This document shows positions 33,296 through 43,359 of a DNA stretch of 64,000 nucleotides, one piece after another (position 1 is the first letter of the stretch; each line of letters opens with the position of its first letter). This DNA is from Streptomyces rubellomurinus (GTDB lineage: Bacteria; Actinomycetota; Actinomycetes; Streptomycetales; Streptomycetaceae). The position numbers were made by a program, and so were the translations under genes. The DNA lies in assembly GCF_000961885.1 (NCBI RefSeq), contig NZ_JZKH01000023.1, forward strand, positions 29,644 to 93,643, written 5' to 3'. The notes beneath the pieces are model-generated. The model saw only the letters and a list, made by a program, of their open reading frames with translations, was not told where the DNA came from and ran no database searches.

Positions 33296-35950
33296 TCAGG
33301 ACGGGTCGCCGTAGACCACGCCGCGCCCGTAGCCGCCCAGGTACACCCGGCCGTAGACGTCGGGGTCGCCGGAGACGACGTTGATGACGCTCCCGCCGAA
33401 CTGGTGCTGGTCGTCGTTGATCCGCGTCCAGGTCGACCCGCCGTCGGTGGAGCGGAACAGGCCGGTGACGCCCTTGACCTTCCCGCTCAGGTAGAGGGCC
33501 TGGTAGCCGGCACCGGGCGCGGCCTTGCCGAAGCCGACGGCGCCCGCCTGCGCCACGCCGTCGAGCCTGCGGAAACTCGCCCCGCCATCGGTGGAGTGCC
33601 GCAGCCCGTTGCCCCCGCCGGCGATCCACAGGTCACCGGCGACACCCGGGACGGCCCTGAGCTGACCGTCGCCCAGCCCGGTGGCCCGGGCCGCGAAGTG
33701 CCACCCGCCGTCGGTGGAGGCGTACAGGGTGCCGCCGCTGAGGGCGTAGAAGGTGCCCGCCGCCGAACGGTCGGCCACCACCGCCGCGTCCCTGGGCAGG
33801 CCGGACACCGCCGACCAGGACGCGCCGCGGTCGGTCGACAGGAACGGCGCCCGGCCCGCCGGGGTCCACACCACGGTGCCGCCGTCCGCCGAGACGGCCG
33901 CCGACCCGCCGCCCGCGTCGCCCACCGGCGCCGTCGCGAACGGCGCCCAGTTCGCTCCGCCGTCGCCCGACCAGGCGCCGTGCTGCGCGCCGCCGAGGCC
34001 GACCCGCACCACGAACTCCGGCCTGCGCTGGGCGAAGTCGATGCCGGTGGTGTTGGTGAACAGCGGCCCGCTCAGCGCCTTGGCGGGGACCTTCGTCAGG
34101 TCCTCGTGCCGGAACCCGCTGACGTCGCCGAGCGCGCTGATCAGCGGCTGGCCGGGCGGCTTGACCAGCGCGAGCGTCGCGGTCTCCTCCAGACCCTTGG
34201 CCGGGATGTTCCAGTGCGTCGGGCGCCCGCTGTCCGCCGCCGTCACGTCGGTGCTGCCCCACATGCCCGAACCGGTGCCGTACAGCACGTGCCCGGAGTC
34301 GAAGGGGTCGATGGTGAGCGCTCCCATCCAGTGCCCGATGCCGGTGCCCACGTACGGCGCCGCCGAGTCGTCCCGCTGCGAGCTCGCGCCCAGCGCCTTC
34401 CAGGAGGCGCCGCCGTCGGTCGAGCGGTACAGCTCGTCGGAGGGCCACCAGCGGTCCAGCGTGCTGACCATCACGGTGGCCGGGTGCTGCGGGTCCACCG
34501 CCAGGCCGGCGAAGCCGTAACCGCCGCTGGACGGCGAGACGTTCCTCCAGACCCCGGTGGACGGCGCGTACTTCCACACCGAGCCGGCCGTCACCCCGTT
34601 CGGGCCGGGCGCGTCGGTGTACGTCAGGTACAGCGAGCCGTCGCCGGACAGCACGCCGTGCTGCGGCAGTTGGCCGGTCGGCTGCCCGGGGACGGCCTGC
34701 CAGGTGGCGCCGCCGTCGGTGGAGCGGTACAGCGAGGCCGACCTGTCGGCCGCCCCCACGTAGATCGTCCTGCTGCCGGCCGGGCCGAAGGTGACGAAGG
34801 ACAGGCCGACCCCGCTGCTGGCACCGTCCTTGACGGGGAAGCCGCCGACCTGGCTCCAGGTCGCGCCGTAGTCGGTGCTGCGCCACAGCCCGTTCTTGCG
34901 GGTGCCCAGGTAGAGCGTGCGGTTGTCGGAGGGGTCCACCACCAGCCGCTCGCCCATGGAGCGGCCGTCCTCGTTGCCGCCGAGCTTGAACGGCAGGTCG
35001 GTGCGCTGGAACGTACGGCCCTGGTCGGTGGAGCGCAGGATCGCGCCGTTGCCCGCCCAGTCGTTGGTGTAGGTGCCGCTGGCCAGGTAGAGACGGTTCG
35101 GGTCGACCGGGTCGGTGGCCAGGCTCTCGATCCCGAGCAGGTTCCAGTCGCCGCCGCCGATCCAGTCGGTCAGCGAGGTCCACCGCCCGGCGGCCGCGTC
35201 CCAGCGGTAGGCGCCGCCGATGTCCGTCCGGGCGTACAGCAGGTCCTTGCGGGAGGGGTTGAAGACCAGGCCGGTGACGAACCCGCCGCCGACGATCTGC
35301 GCGTTGTGCCAGGTGTACCCGCCCGCGCCGGCCACCTTGACCAGCCGCCACCGCTGGTTGGAGCCGCCGTGGTCGGCGTACTGGATGAGCGGCACGCCCT
35401 CGTCGCTGCCGCCGCCCCACACGTCCAGCACCAGGCCGCTGGCGCCGGAGGCGAAGGTCACCGTGCCGTCGCCGACGTCCCGCATCCGCCACTGCTGGGC
35501 GGGGGCGGCGTGGTCGGTCTGCTGCTCGATCGCGGCGGCGGACTGCGCGGAGTTCCCGCGCACCCCGAGGACCTTGTGGCTGCCGCGGTTCTCCAGCTCG
35601 TAGGAGCCGTCCCCCGTCAGCCGCAGCCGCCACTGCTGGCTCGCGGCGCCGGCCGCGGGGTTCATCTGCCGGATCCAGGCGCCGTCGGCCGTGTCGGCCC
35701 CGGGCACGTCCAGCGCCTTGTCGCTGCGGACGGACACCAGCGTGTAGTAGGCGTCGGGATCCACCGACGCGGCCCTGGAGTCGGCCTGCACGAACAGCAG
35801 GTACGGGCCGAGCACGCCGGGCACGCCCAGGGCCAGGCCCAGCGTGGTCCAGCGCCGGCGGTGACGCCCACGGGGACGCCGCACACCGCCGGCGGCCGGG
35901 CGGGCGCGCCGCCGACCGCGGCCGTTCGCCGCGGGATCCGTCTCGTTCAT
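33296..35950 (-). CDS. GH74 xyloglucanase with N-terminal ricin-type CBM13
   Basis: An 884-residue secreted enzyme. After an Arg-rich start and a membrane/signal segment (about 35-60) comes a ricin-type domain (about 65-205: NPAAGAASQQWRLRL, QTDHAAPAQQWRMRD, ADHGGSNQRWRLVK, three QxW repeats). The GH74 double seven-bladed propeller follows (about 212-884) with repeated RSTDGGATWxxV blades. ARTDIGGAYRWD holds the first catalytic Asp of the family and MGALTIDPFDSGHVLYGTG the second region. It cuts the beta-1,4-glucan of xyloglucan internally. AAGGAG lies 10 nt before ATG 35950. The start of the mature protein is uncertain. Confidence 0.92.
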   Translation of the reverse strand: MNETDPAANGRGRRRARPAAGGVRRPRGRHRRRWTTLGLALGVPGVLGPYLLFVQADSRAASVDPDAYYTLVSVRSDKALDVPGADTADGAWIRQMNPAAGAASQQWRLRLTGDGSYELENRGSHKVLGVRGNSAQSAAAIEQQTDHAAPAQQWRMRDVGDGTVTFASGASGLVLDVWGGGSDEGVPLIQYADHGGSNQRWRLVKVAGAGGYTWHNAQIVGGGFVTGLVFNPSRKDLLYARTDIGGAYRWDAAAGRWTSLTDWIGGGDWNLLGIESLATDPVDPNRLYLASGTYTNDWAGNGAILRSTDQGRTFQRTDLPFKLGGNEDGRSMGERLVVDPSDNRTLYLGTRKNGLWRSTDYGATWSQVGGFPVKDGASSGVGLSFVTFGPAGSRTIYVGAADRSASLYRSTDGGATWQAVPGQPTGQLPQHGVLSGDGSLYLTYTDAPGPNGVTAGSVWKYAPSTGVWRNVSPSSGGYGFAGLAVDPQHPATVMVSTLDRWWPSDELYRSTDGGASWKALGASSQRDDSAAPYVGTGIGHWMGALTIDPFDSGHVLYGTGSGMWGSTDVTAADSGRPTHWNIPAKGLEETATLALVKPPGQPLISALGDVSGFRHEDLTKVPAKALSGPLFTNTTGIDFAQRRPEFVVRVGLGGAQHGAWSGDGGANWAPFATAPVGDAGGGSAAVSADGGTVVWTPAGRAPFLSTDRGASWSAVSGLPRDAAVVADRSAAGTFYALSGGTLYASTDGGWHFAARATGLGDGQLRAVPGVAGDLWIAGGGNGLRHSTDGGASFRRLDGVAQAGAVGFGKAAPGAGYQALYLSGKVKGVTGLFRSTDGGSTWTRINDDQHQFGGSVINVVSGDPDVYGRVYLGGYGRGVVYGDPS

Positions 35951-36356
35951 GGGGGGCTACTCCTTGCTTCGGCCCCGCCGACGCGCTCCCGCCACGGCGG
36001 GCGGGGCGCGACGGCGGTCGGCGGATCGGACGACCCGTGGGCGTCTCGCCCTCGGTGTCACCCGTCAGTTGCCGCCGTGGGCGGAAGGGTTGCCGCACGG
36101 TCGAAGGAACTTCCCGGCGGACGTGTGCGCGCCCCTGAGGCACTCCGCCTCGACGGTTGGGCCGGCGCCTGAACAACATGTCGGTCCACCTGCCCCGGCA
36201 CTCCCGCCGCACGACCGGTCAGGTGTCGGCCGGCCCTCGTCGTGCTCGTCCTGGTGCTGCCGGCCCGCTGAAGTCCGACCGGGCCGGAAACGCACCTCGC
36301 CCCCGGCCGTCCGATGGCGGACGGCCGAGGGCGAGGGCGTCAGGGGTGCTCCGGCG
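35951..36356. other. Intergenic region upstream of the GH74 gene
   Basis: A 406-bp gap. Its left half is the GH74 leader; no LacI-type 14-mer was found in it. Its right end holds the terminator of the ABC operon (36295-36335). No supportable ORF. Confidence 0.6.
36295..36335 (-). terminator. Terminator of the mmsB-containing operon
   Basis: CCTCGCCCCCGGCCGTCCG pairs with CGGACGGCCGAGGGCGAGG (one mismatch) around ATGG, just past the mmsB stop. Confidence 0.85.
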
Positions 36357-37592
36357 TCAGGAGCCGGCCCGGCGCTTGTTGTAGACGTCGAAGCCCACCG
36401 CCGCGAGCAGCACCAGGCCCTTGATCACCTGCTGGTAGTCGGTGCCGACGCCGACCAGCGACATGCCGTTGTTCAGCACGCCGAGCACCAGGCCGCCGAT
36501 GATCGCGCCCAGGACGGTGCCGACGCCGCCGCTCGCGGAGGCGCCGCCGATGAAGGCGGCGGCGATCGCCTCCAGTTCGAAGTTGACGCCGGCCTGCGGG
36601 GTGCCGGCGTTGAGCCGCGCGGCGAAGACCAGCCCGGCCAGCGCCGCGAGGACGCCCATGTTGGTGAAGGCGAGGAAGACGACCCGCTTGCTCTTCACCC
36701 CGGACAGCTTGGCCGCCGGCTCGTTGCCGCCGATGGCGTACGTGTGCCGGCCGATGATCGAGTTGCGCATCAGGTAGCCGAAGCCGACCAGCAGGGCGCC
36801 GAGGATCAGCAGCACGATCGGCACGCCGTGGTAGCTGGCCAGCAGCAGGGTGAACACGAGCACGGCCGCCGTGATCACGGCGAGCTTCACCAGGAACAGC
36901 CCGAGCGGGAGCACCTCCAGCCCGTACGAGGCGGTCTGCCGCCGGCCGCGCAGCTCCTGGAGGAGCGCGACGGCCAGCACCGCGAGGCCGAGCAGCACGG
37001 TGAGGTTGTGGTAGTCGGTGTGCGGGCCGACCTCGGGGAGGAAGCCGCTGCTGATGCTCTGGAAGCCCTTGGGGAACGGCGCCACCGACTGGCCCTGCAG
37101 CAGGATCTGGGTGCCGCCGCGGAACAGCAGCATGCCAGCGAGGGTCACGATGAACGACGGGATCCCGAGGTAGGCGATCCAGAAGCCCTGCCAGGCCCCG
37201 GCGAGGGCGCCGACCACCAGCGCGACCACCATCGCCACCGGCCACGGCACGTGGTGCTCGACCATCATCACCGCGGCGGCCGCCCCGACGAAGGCGGCCA
37301 GTGAGCCGACCGAGAGGTCGATGTGCCCGGCGATGATGACGATCATCATCCCGATCGCCAGGATGAGGATGTAGCCGTTCTGCTGGATCAGGTTGGTGAT
37401 GTTGAGCGGCTGGAGCAGGATGCCGTCCGTCCAGATCTGGAACAGCAGCACGATCAGCGCGAGCGCGACCAGCATGCCGTACTGTCGCACGTTGCCGCGC
37501 AGCGCGCGGGCCAGGACGGAGCCGACGGACGGGCTCGGACCGGGCTCGGGGACGTTCTGGGCGGAGTCCGGGATGATCTCGGTCTGGGCCAT
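36357..37592 (-). CDS. mmsB: Multiple-monosaccharide ABC transporter permease
   Basis: A 411-residue inner-membrane permease of the BPD_transp_2 family with about 10 helices. Typical segments: QYGMLVALALIVLLFQIWTD, GHIDLSVGSLAAFVGAAAAV (the conserved DLSVG loop), FIVTLAGMLLFRGG, and the C-terminal GGASASGGVGTVLGAIIGGL. Partner of the ATPase upstream; the module resembles ChvE-GguAB and the actinomycete XylFGH sugar uptake systems. ATG 37592 lies 3 bp after the mmsA stop. Confidence 0.92.
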   Translation of the reverse strand: MAQTEIIPDSAQNVPEPGPSPSVGSVLARALRGNVRQYGMLVALALIVLLFQIWTDGILLQPLNITNLIQQNGYILILAIGMMIVIIAGHIDLSVGSLAAFVGAAAAVMMVEHHVPWPVAMVVALVVGALAGAWQGFWIAYLGIPSFIVTLAGMLLFRGGTQILLQGQSVAPFPKGFQSISSGFLPEVGPHTDYHNLTVLLGLAVLAVALLQELRGRRQTASYGLEVLPLGLFLVKLAVITAAVLVFTLLLASYHGVPIVLLILGALLVGFGYLMRNSIIGRHTYAIGGNEPAAKLSGVKSKRVVFLAFTNMGVLAALAGLVFAARLNAGTPQAGVNFELEAIAAAFIGGASASGGVGTVLGAIIGGLVLGVLNNGMSLVGVGTDYQQVIKGLVLLAAVGFDVYNKRRAGS

Positions 37593-37595
37593 GCC

Positions 37596-39143
37596 TCACA
37601 CCTGCTCGTTGCTGGATGCGGAGCTCATGGTCATGAGCCGCATGAGGGATTCCTGGGTGGCGTCGGCGCGGGCGACCTCGCCGGTGATCCGGCCTTCGGC
37701 CATGGTGTAGATCCGGTCGCACAGGCCCAGGAGTTCGGGGAGTTCGGACGAGATGACGAGCACGGCCTTGCCCTGGGCGGCCAGTTCGGCGACGACGGTG
37801 TAGATCTCCGCCTTGGCGCCGATGTCGATGCCCCGGGTGGGCTCGTCGAGGATCAGCACCTCCGGCTCGGCGAAGATCCACTTGCTGAGGACGACCTTCT
37901 GCTGGTTGCCGCCGCTGAGCGTGCCGGTCGTGGTGAACACGCTCGGGGCCTTGATGTTCATGGTCCGCCGAAACGATTCGGCGACCTTGCTCTCCTCGTG
38001 CCGGTCGACCCGGCCGTACCGGGCGACCTTGCCGAGCGCGCTCAGCGAGATGTTCCGGCTGATGTCGTCGATCAGGTTGAGGCCGAAGTGCTTGCGGTCC
38101 TCGGTGACGTAGGCGATGCCGTGCCCGATCGCCTCCGGCACCGTCCGGGTGCGGACCTCCCGGCCGTGCAGCAGCACCCGCCCGCGGCTCCAGCGCCCGT
38201 ACGAGCGGCCGAAGACGCTCATCGCGAGCTCCGTGCGGCCGGCGCCCATCAGGCCCGCGATGCCGACGATCTCGCCCCGCCGCACGTTCAGGCAGGCACC
38301 GTCCACCACGGTGCGCTGCTGGTCGATCGGGTGCCGGACGGTCCAGTCCTCGATCTCGAAGGCGACCTCGCCGACGTCCGGGGTGCGTTCGGGATAGCGG
38401 TGCTCCAGGTCCCGGCCGACCATGCCGCGGATGATCCGGTCCTCGGAGATGCCCTCCGGGCCGATCGCGATCGTCTCGATCGTCCGCCCGTCGCGCAGGA
38501 TGGTGACGGCGTCGGCGACCCGGGCGATCTCGTTGAGCTTGTGCGAGATGATGATGCAGGAGATGCCCTGCGCCTTGAGCTCCAGGATCAGGTCGAGGAG
38601 CTTGCGGCTGTCCTCGTCGTTCAGCGCGGCGGTCGGCTCGTCCAGGATGAGCAGCTTGACCTTCTTGGCCAACGCCTTGGCGATCTCGACCAGTTGCTGC
38701 TTGCCCACGCCGAGGTCGGCGATCCGGGTGTGCGGGCTCTCGACCAGACCGACCTGCCGGAGCAGGTCGGCGGCGTGGGTGAGCGTCCGGTGCCAGCTGA
38801 TGATGCCCCGGGTGGCGTGCTCGTTGCCCAGGAAGACGTTCTCGGCGATGGACAGGTACGGCACCAGGGCGAGCTCCTGGTGGATGATCACGATGCCGCG
38901 CTGCTCGCTGGCCCGGATGTCCCTGAACCGGCAGGGCTCGCCCTCGAAGAGGATCTCGCCCTCGTAACTGCCGTGCGGGTAGACCCCGCTGAGCACCTTC
39001 ATCAGGGTGGACTTGCCGGCGCCGTTCTCACCGCAGATGGCGTGCACCTCGCCGGCGGCGACGCTCAGGTTGACTTCGGAGAGCGCCTTGACACCGGGGA
39101 ACGACTTGCTGATCGACCGCATTTCGAGAACGGGTCCGGCCAT
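37596..39143 (-). CDS. mmsA: Multiple-monosaccharide ABC transporter ATPase (double ABC domain)
   Basis: A 515-residue fusion of two ABC domains. N-half: Walker [10 protein letters not shown], linker [15 protein letters not shown], Walker [13 protein letters not shown]-half: [20 protein letters not shown], signature [14 protein letters not shown] and Walker [21 protein letters not shown]; the second Walker A is degenerate as usual in sugar ABC ATPases. It energises uptake of a monosaccharide, probably xylose or a set including arabinose and galactose. It lies downstream of chvE across two strong hairpins. Confidence 0.93.
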   Translation of the reverse strand: MAGPVLEMRSISKSFPGVKALSEVNLSVAAGEVHAICGENGAGKSTLMKVLSGVYPHGSYEGEILFEGEPCRFRDIRASEQRGIVIIHQELALVPYLSIAENVFLGNEHATRGIISWHRTLTHAADLLRQVGLVESPHTRIADLGVGKQQLVEIAKALAKKVKLLILDEPTAALNDEDSRKLLDLILELKAQGISCIIISHKLNEIARVADAVTILRDGRTIETIAIGPEGISEDRIIRGMVGRDLEHRYPERTPDVGEVAFEIEDWTVRHPIDQQRTVVDGACLNVRRGEIVGIAGLMGAGRTELAMSVFGRSYGRWSRGRVLLHGREVRTRTVPEAIGHGIAYVTEDRKHFGLNLIDDISRNISLSALGKVARYGRVDRHEESKVAESFRRTMNIKAPSVFTTTGTLSGGNQQKVVLSKWIFAEPEVLILDEPTRGIDIGAKAEIYTVVAELAAQGKAVLVISSELPELLGLCDRIYTMAEGRITGEVARADATQESLMRLMTMSSASSNEQV

Positions 39144-39190
39144 GGGTGTGCGTCCGTATCGATCGGGGCGGTGCGGTGGGGGAGCCCTCG

Positions 39191-39259
39191 GGCGCCCGGG
39201 GATCGACCCGGGCGCCGCCGCGCCGCCGGTTCGGCGTGGGGCCCCGCGAACGGGGCCCC
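39191..39259 (-). terminator. Two intra-operon hairpins between chvE and mmsA
   Basis: GGCGCCCGGG/CCCGGGCGCC (39191-39200 with 39207-39216) and GGGGCCCCG/CGGGGCCCC (39238-39259) lie in the gap between the binding-protein gene and the ATPase gene. Such hairpins commonly reduce read-through so that the binding protein is made in excess. Confidence 0.65.
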
Positions 39260-39264
39260 ACCGG

Positions 39265-40359
39265 CTACTTGAGCTGGTCCGCGGTGTACTGGCCGCTATC
39301 GACCAGGACCTTCTGGTAGTTGTCCTTGTCGACGCTGACCGGCTGGAGCAGCTGGGCCGGGACGACCTTCGCGCCGTTGTTGTACTGGGTGGTGTCGTTG
39401 ACCTCGGGCTTCCCGCCGGTCAGCAGCGCGTCGCCCATCTGGACGGCGACCTTGGCGAGTTGGCGGGTGTCCTTGTAGACGGTCTGGGTCTGCTCGCCCG
39501 CGATGATCGACTTCACCGAGGCCAGCTCGGCGTCCTGGCCCGTGACGACGGGCAGGGACTTGGCGTTGCCGTAGCCGACGCCCTTGAGCGAGGAGAGGAT
39601 GCCGATCGAGATGCCGTCGTACGGCGACAGCACGGCGTCGACGTGGGCGCCGGTGTAGGCCTTGCTCAGCAGGTTGTCCATGCGGGACTGGGCGAGGCCG
39701 CCGTCCCAGCGCAGCGTGGCGACCTGGTTGAAGTCGGTCTGGCCGCTCTGCACGACCAGCTTCTTCTGGTCGATGTACGGCTTGAGGACGCTCATCGCGC
39801 CGTTGAAGAAGAAGGTGGCGTTGTTGTCGTCCGGCGAGCCGGCGAACAGCTCGATGTTGAACGGCCCCTTGCCGTCCTTGAGGCCGAGCTTGTCGGCGAT
39901 GTAGCCGCCCTGGAGGACGCCGACCTTGTAGTTGTCGAAGGTCGCGTAGTAGTCGACGTTCTGGGTTCCCCGGATCAGCCGGTCGTAGGAGATGACCGGG
40001 ATGTGCGCGTCGGCGGCCTTCTGCAGCACGTTGGTGAGGGAGGAGCCGTCGATGGCGGCGATCACCAGCAGCTTGGCGCCCTTGGTGATCATGTTCTCCA
40101 CCTGGGCGACCTGGTTCTCCACCACGTTGTCGCCGTACTGCAGGTCGGTCCTGTAGCCCTTGGCCTGGAACTCCTTGACCATGTTGGTGCCGTCGTTGAT
40201 CCAGCGTTCCGACGACTTGGTCGGCATCGCGATGCCGACGAGTCCGCCCTTGGCGTCGCCCTTGGCCGCCCCGTCGCCGACTCCGTTGGCGCTCTGCCCG
40301 CAGGCCGCCAGCGAGAGCGCCAGGCCCACCGCGACGAGGCCTGCTGAAAGCTTCCGCAC
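39265..40359 (-). CDS. chvE: ChvE-like sugar-binding lipoprotein
   Basis: A 364-residue binding protein. GTG 40359 (GGAGGA 4 nt upstream) starts [20 protein letters not shown], a lipoprotein signal with the lipobox LAAC. The core is typical of periplasmic-binding fold [61 protein letters not shown] and [20 protein letters not shown]. It captures an aldose (family substrates include xylose, arabinose, galactose, glucose) for the MmsAB module. A LacI-type operator lies about 150 bp upstream. Confidence 0.92.
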   Translation of the reverse strand: MRKLSAGLVAVGLALSLAACGQSANGVGDGAAKGDAKGGLVGIAMPTKSSERWINDGTNMVKEFQAKGYRTDLQYGDNVVENQVAQVENMITKGAKLLVIAAIDGSSLTNVLQKAADAHIPVISYDRLIRGTQNVDYYATFDNYKVGVLQGGYIADKLGLKDGKGPFNIELFAGSPDDNNATFFFNGAMSVLKPYIDQKKLVVQSGQTDFNQVATLRWDGGLAQSRMDNLLSKAYTGAHVDAVLSPYDGISIGILSSLKGVGYGNAKSLPVVTGQDAELASVKSIIAGEQTQTVYKDTRQLAKVAVQMGDALLTGGKPEVNDTTQYNNGAKVVPAQLLQPVSVDKDNYQKVLVDSGQYTADQLK

Positions 40360-40504
40360 AGTTCCTCCAGTGATGATGTTCCGCGACCGGGACGATGCGC
40401 CCCTGGATGGGCGACCGGGAGCGGTCGAGCGGGGCCGGCCGGAGCGGTCCCGCGTGCTGTGGAACGTCGGGATGACGGTAGCTCTGGCCTGGCGTGACAT
40501 GAAG

Positions 40505-40518
40505 TGTTAACGCTAACA
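40505..40518. promoter_or_regulatory. LacI-type operator upstream of chvE-mmsAB
   Basis: TGTTAACGCTAACA, a member of the seven-site family with consensus TGTKAGCGYTMACA. Confidence 0.8.
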
Positions 40519-40711
40519 AGTTTGGCGTCAAGGGCTCTTGGATCACCGTTGGATCGCGGTGCCCCGCCCGGTCGGCACTCCGGGTGCGCTCCATCTGCGG
40601 GAAGGTTCTCCGGGACCGCCTTCGATGAACGTTCGGCGAATTGCCCGTGAGCGCGGCGGCCGGCACGGTGAGGTGCCGGGCCGGCGGGGCGGGCGGAACC
40701 CCTGCCGGGGT

Positions 40712-40755
40712 GCGGCGGAGCCCCCGCCGGGGCGCGGCGGAGCCCCCGCCGGGGC
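40712..40755 (-). repeat. 22-bp tandem duplication that forms hairpins (terminator array)
   Basis: The unit GCGGCGGAGCCCCCGCCGGG plus GC occurs twice without a change (40712-40733 and 40734-40755). Each copy folds around CGCC with a CCCC/GGGG stem, and a related hairpin precedes. It follows the permease stop at 40787, so it probably ends the second ABC operon. Confidence 0.75.
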
Positions 40756-40786
40756 AGGGCGGGGGCGGGCCGGGGCGATCGAGGGC

Positions 40787-41794
40787 TCAGGACCTCCTGG
40801 CCACCCGCCTGGCGCGCAGCCGGTCGGCCGTGATGGCCAGGCCGAGGACGCAACCGAGCACGATGTCGGTGTAGTTGGAGTTGATCTGAAGTGTCGTCAG
40901 CCCGTTGTTGATCAGCTCCAGCAGGACGGCGCCGGCGACGATCCCCAGCACGCGCCCCTGCCCTCCGGTCAGGCTGACCCCGCCGATCACCGCGGCCGCG
41001 ATCGCCGAGAGCTCCCAGCCGACGCCGACGCCGCTGGCGGAGCCGACCCCCATCCGGCCCAGCACGAGCATCCCGGCGAAGGCCGACACCAGCGAGGACG
41101 TCACGTACATCGAGACCACCCGCCGGTCGCCGCGGATGCCGGCCAGCCGGGCCGCCTCGGGGTTGCCGCCGACCGCGTAGACCTGCCGCCCGGCGTAGGT
41201 GCGCTCCAGGAAGAACCACGCGGCGGCGGTGACCACCGCGAACAGCACCAGCGGCACCGGGACTTGGGCCAGGTAGCTCTGGCCGACGTCGCCGAAGAAC
41301 GGCGAGATGCCGACGATCGAGGTGCCGGAGGTGATCGCCAGGGTCACGCCCTGGGCCACGGTGTAGGTGACGAGCGTGACCACGAACGGCGGCATCCGCA
41401 GCCGGGTGACGGCCAGTCCGTGGAGCAGGCCGACCAGGCCGGCGATGCCCAGGGTGGCCAGGACGGCCAGACCCGCGGGCAGGCCGGCCCGGACGTTGAA
41501 CCAGGACATCAGGATCACGCTGGTGCCCAGCAGGGCGCCCACCGACAGGTCGATGCCGCCGGTCAGGATGACCAGCGACTCGCCGATCGCGATCAGCCCG
41601 TACTGGGCCAGGTCGGCGCCCATGCCCTGGAGGTTGACGGCGCTGGCGAAGGTGTCCCGGGCCAGCGCGAGCGCCGCGAACACGGCGACGCAGGCGAGGA
41701 CGACGCCCACCTCCGGGGTGTCGACCAGCGCGCGCAGCCGGCTCCGGGCCGGCGCCGCCGTGGACCGGCGGGCGGGAGCGGTCTCGGCGCTCAT
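40787..41794 (-). CDS. Sugar ABC transporter permease (second system)
   Basis: A 335-residue BPD_transp_2 permease. Features: GVVLACVAVFAALALARDTF, LVILTGGIDLSVGALLGTSV (the conserved DLSVG loop), PPFVVTLVTYTVAQGVTLAI and GGVSLTGGQGRVLGIVAGAV. ATG 41794 overlaps the ATPase stop (ATGA), so the three genes 40787-44498 are coupled. The system resembles ribose/arabinose/galactofuranose-type importers (RbsC/YtfT-like); the substrate is probably arabinose-related given the regulon. Confidence 0.92.
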   Translation of the reverse strand: MSAETAPARRSTAAPARSRLRALVDTPEVGVVLACVAVFAALALARDTFASAVNLQGMGADLAQYGLIAIGESLVILTGGIDLSVGALLGTSVILMSWFNVRAGLPAGLAVLATLGIAGLVGLLHGLAVTRLRMPPFVVTLVTYTVAQGVTLAITSGTSIVGISPFFGDVGQSYLAQVPVPLVLFAVVTAAAWFFLERTYAGRQVYAVGGNPEAARLAGIRGDRRVVSMYVTSSLVSAFAGMLVLGRMGVGSASGVGVGWELSAIAAAVIGGVSLTGGQGRVLGIVAGAVLLELINNGLTTLQINSNYTDIVLGCVLGLAITADRLRARRVARRS

Positions 41795-43359
41795 GCGGAA
41801 CCCTCCCCGTGCGCCGCCGGCTCCGGCCGGCTGGTGGCCGCTGTCATGATCCGCTCCTTGCCGAAGTGTTCGCGCGGAAGGTCCGCGACGATCCGTCCGT
41901 GGGCCATCACGAGGATCCGGTGGCAGATCCACAGCAGTTCCTCCAGTTCGGACGAGGCGGCCAGGACGGCGAGCCCGTCCGCCGCGGCCCGGTCGATGAG
42001 CCGGTAGATCTCGGCCTTGGCCCCCACGTCGACGCCGCGGGTGGGTTCGTCGAGCAGCAGCACGTCGGGGGTGGCGTGCAGCCAGCGCCCGAACACGACC
42101 TTCTGCTGGTTGCCGCCGGACAGGTCGCCGATCGGCTGCTCCTGGCTGTGCAGCCGGACGCCCAGGCCGTCCACGATCCGTTGTGAGCGCGCACGGTCGC
42201 CGCCGGGGGTGAGCACGCCGTGCCAGGAGTCGCGCCGGAGGGTGGCCAGGGTCGCGTTCCAGCGCACCGGGTGCGCCAGCAGCAGGGACTGCTCCTTGCG
42301 GTCCTCCGGCACCAGGCCGATGCCCGCGGCGACGGCGTCGGCGGGGTGGCGCGGGCGGAAGCGGCGCCCGCCCAGTTCGACCTCGCCGCCGGTGCGCGGC
42401 TGCGCGCCCATCAGGGTGTGCAGGAGCCGGCTGCGGCCCGAGCCCATCAGTCCGGCCACGCCCACGATCTCGCCGGCCCGCAGGTCCAGGTCGACCGGGC
42501 CGAGGCCGTCCGCCGTCAGCCCCCGGGCGGTCAGGACGGTGCGGGCCGCCGCCGGGACGGGGCGCACGGCCGCGTCGCGGGCGAGCTCGCCGCCGACCAT
42601 CTCGCGGATCAGCCGCGCCTCGGTGGCCTCGGCCGGGCCGAGGTCCGCGACCAGGCGGCCGCCGCGCAGCACCACGACCCGGTCGGCGATGTCCCGGACC
42701 TCGTCCAGCCGGTGGCCGATGAACAGCACCGCGCCGCCGTCCGCGGCGTGGCGCCGGGCGAGGGCGAGGACCTTCCCGGCCTCGACCGGCCCGAGCGAGG
42801 AGGTCGGCTCGTCCAGGATCAGGACCAGCGGCCGGTTGCCCCAGGCCTTGGCGATCTCGATCATCTGCCGCAGCGGAACGGGAAGTTGCTCGACCGGCCG
42901 GTCGACGTCGATGCCCTCGACGCCGATGTCCGCGAGCAGTTCGCGGGCCTCGCGCCGGGTGCCGGCGCGGTCGAACAGGGCCCGGCGCAGCCTCCCCGCA
43001 CCGGGGGCGGACCGGGTGCGCCGGCCGAGCAGCAGGTTCTCGGCCACGCTGAGGCGGCCCACCAGCGGGAACTCCTGCGCCACCAGGCTGACGCCGAGCG
43101 CCTTCGCGTGGTCGGGCCGCCCCGGCTGGAGCGGGCGGTCCGCGACCAGGACCTCCCCGGCGGTGGGGGAGACGGTGCCGGACAGCACGCCCATCAGGGT
43201 CGACTTCCCGGCGCCGTTCTCCCCGACCACACAGGTGATCTGACCGTGCATCAGGTCGAGCTCCGGGATGTCCAGCACGGTGACCGGCCCGTAGCTCTTG
43301 CGCACCTCGCGCAGGGCCGCGGCCGGACGGGCGGCCGCGGGGGCGGCTGGCCCGGTCAT
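41791..43359 (-). CDS. Sugar ABC transporter ATPase (second system)
   Basis: A 522-residue double ABC ATPase. N-half: Walker [30 protein letters not shown] with Walker B. C-half: GLMGSGRSRLLHTLMG, VPEDRKEQSLLL, signature [14 protein letters not shown] and LLLDEPTRGVDVGAKAEIYR. The N-terminal linker LPVPLRQMIEIAKAW is less canonical than usual. ATG 43359 overlaps the binding-protein stop (ATGA). Confidence 0.93.
   Translation of the reverse strand: MTGPAAPAAARPAAALREVRKSYGPVTVLDIPELDLMHGQITCVVGENGAGKSTLMGVLSGTVSPTAGEVLVADRPLQPGRPDHAKALGVSLVAQEFPLVGRLSVAENLLLGRRTRSAPGAGRLRRALFDRAGTRREARELLADIGVEGIDVDRPVEQLPVPLRQMIEIAKAWGNRPLVLILDEPTSSLGPVEAGKVLALARRHAADGGAVLFIGHRLDEVRDIADRVVVLRGGRLVADLGPAEATEARLIREMVGGELARDAAVRPVPAAARTVLTARGLTADGLGPVDLDLRAGEIVGVAGLMGSGRSRLLHTLMGAQPRTGGEVELGGRRFRPRHPADAVAAGIGLVPEDRKEQSLLLAHPVRWNATLATLRRDSWHGVLTPGGDRARSQRIVDGLGVRLHSQEQPIGDLSGGNQQKVVFGRWLHATPDVLLLDEPTRGVDVGAKAEIYRLIDRAAADGLAVLAASSELEELLWICHRILVMAHGRIVADLPREHFGKERIMTAATSRPEPAAHGEGSA

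Larger units (their letters stand above)
40360..40786. other. Intergenic region between the two sugar ABC operons
   Basis: A 427-bp gap between the chvE start and the end of the second operon, both on the minus strand. It holds a LacI-type operator (40505-40518) serving chvE and a tandem repeat/terminator array (40712-40755) serving the second operon. No ORF is supported. Confidence 0.7.
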
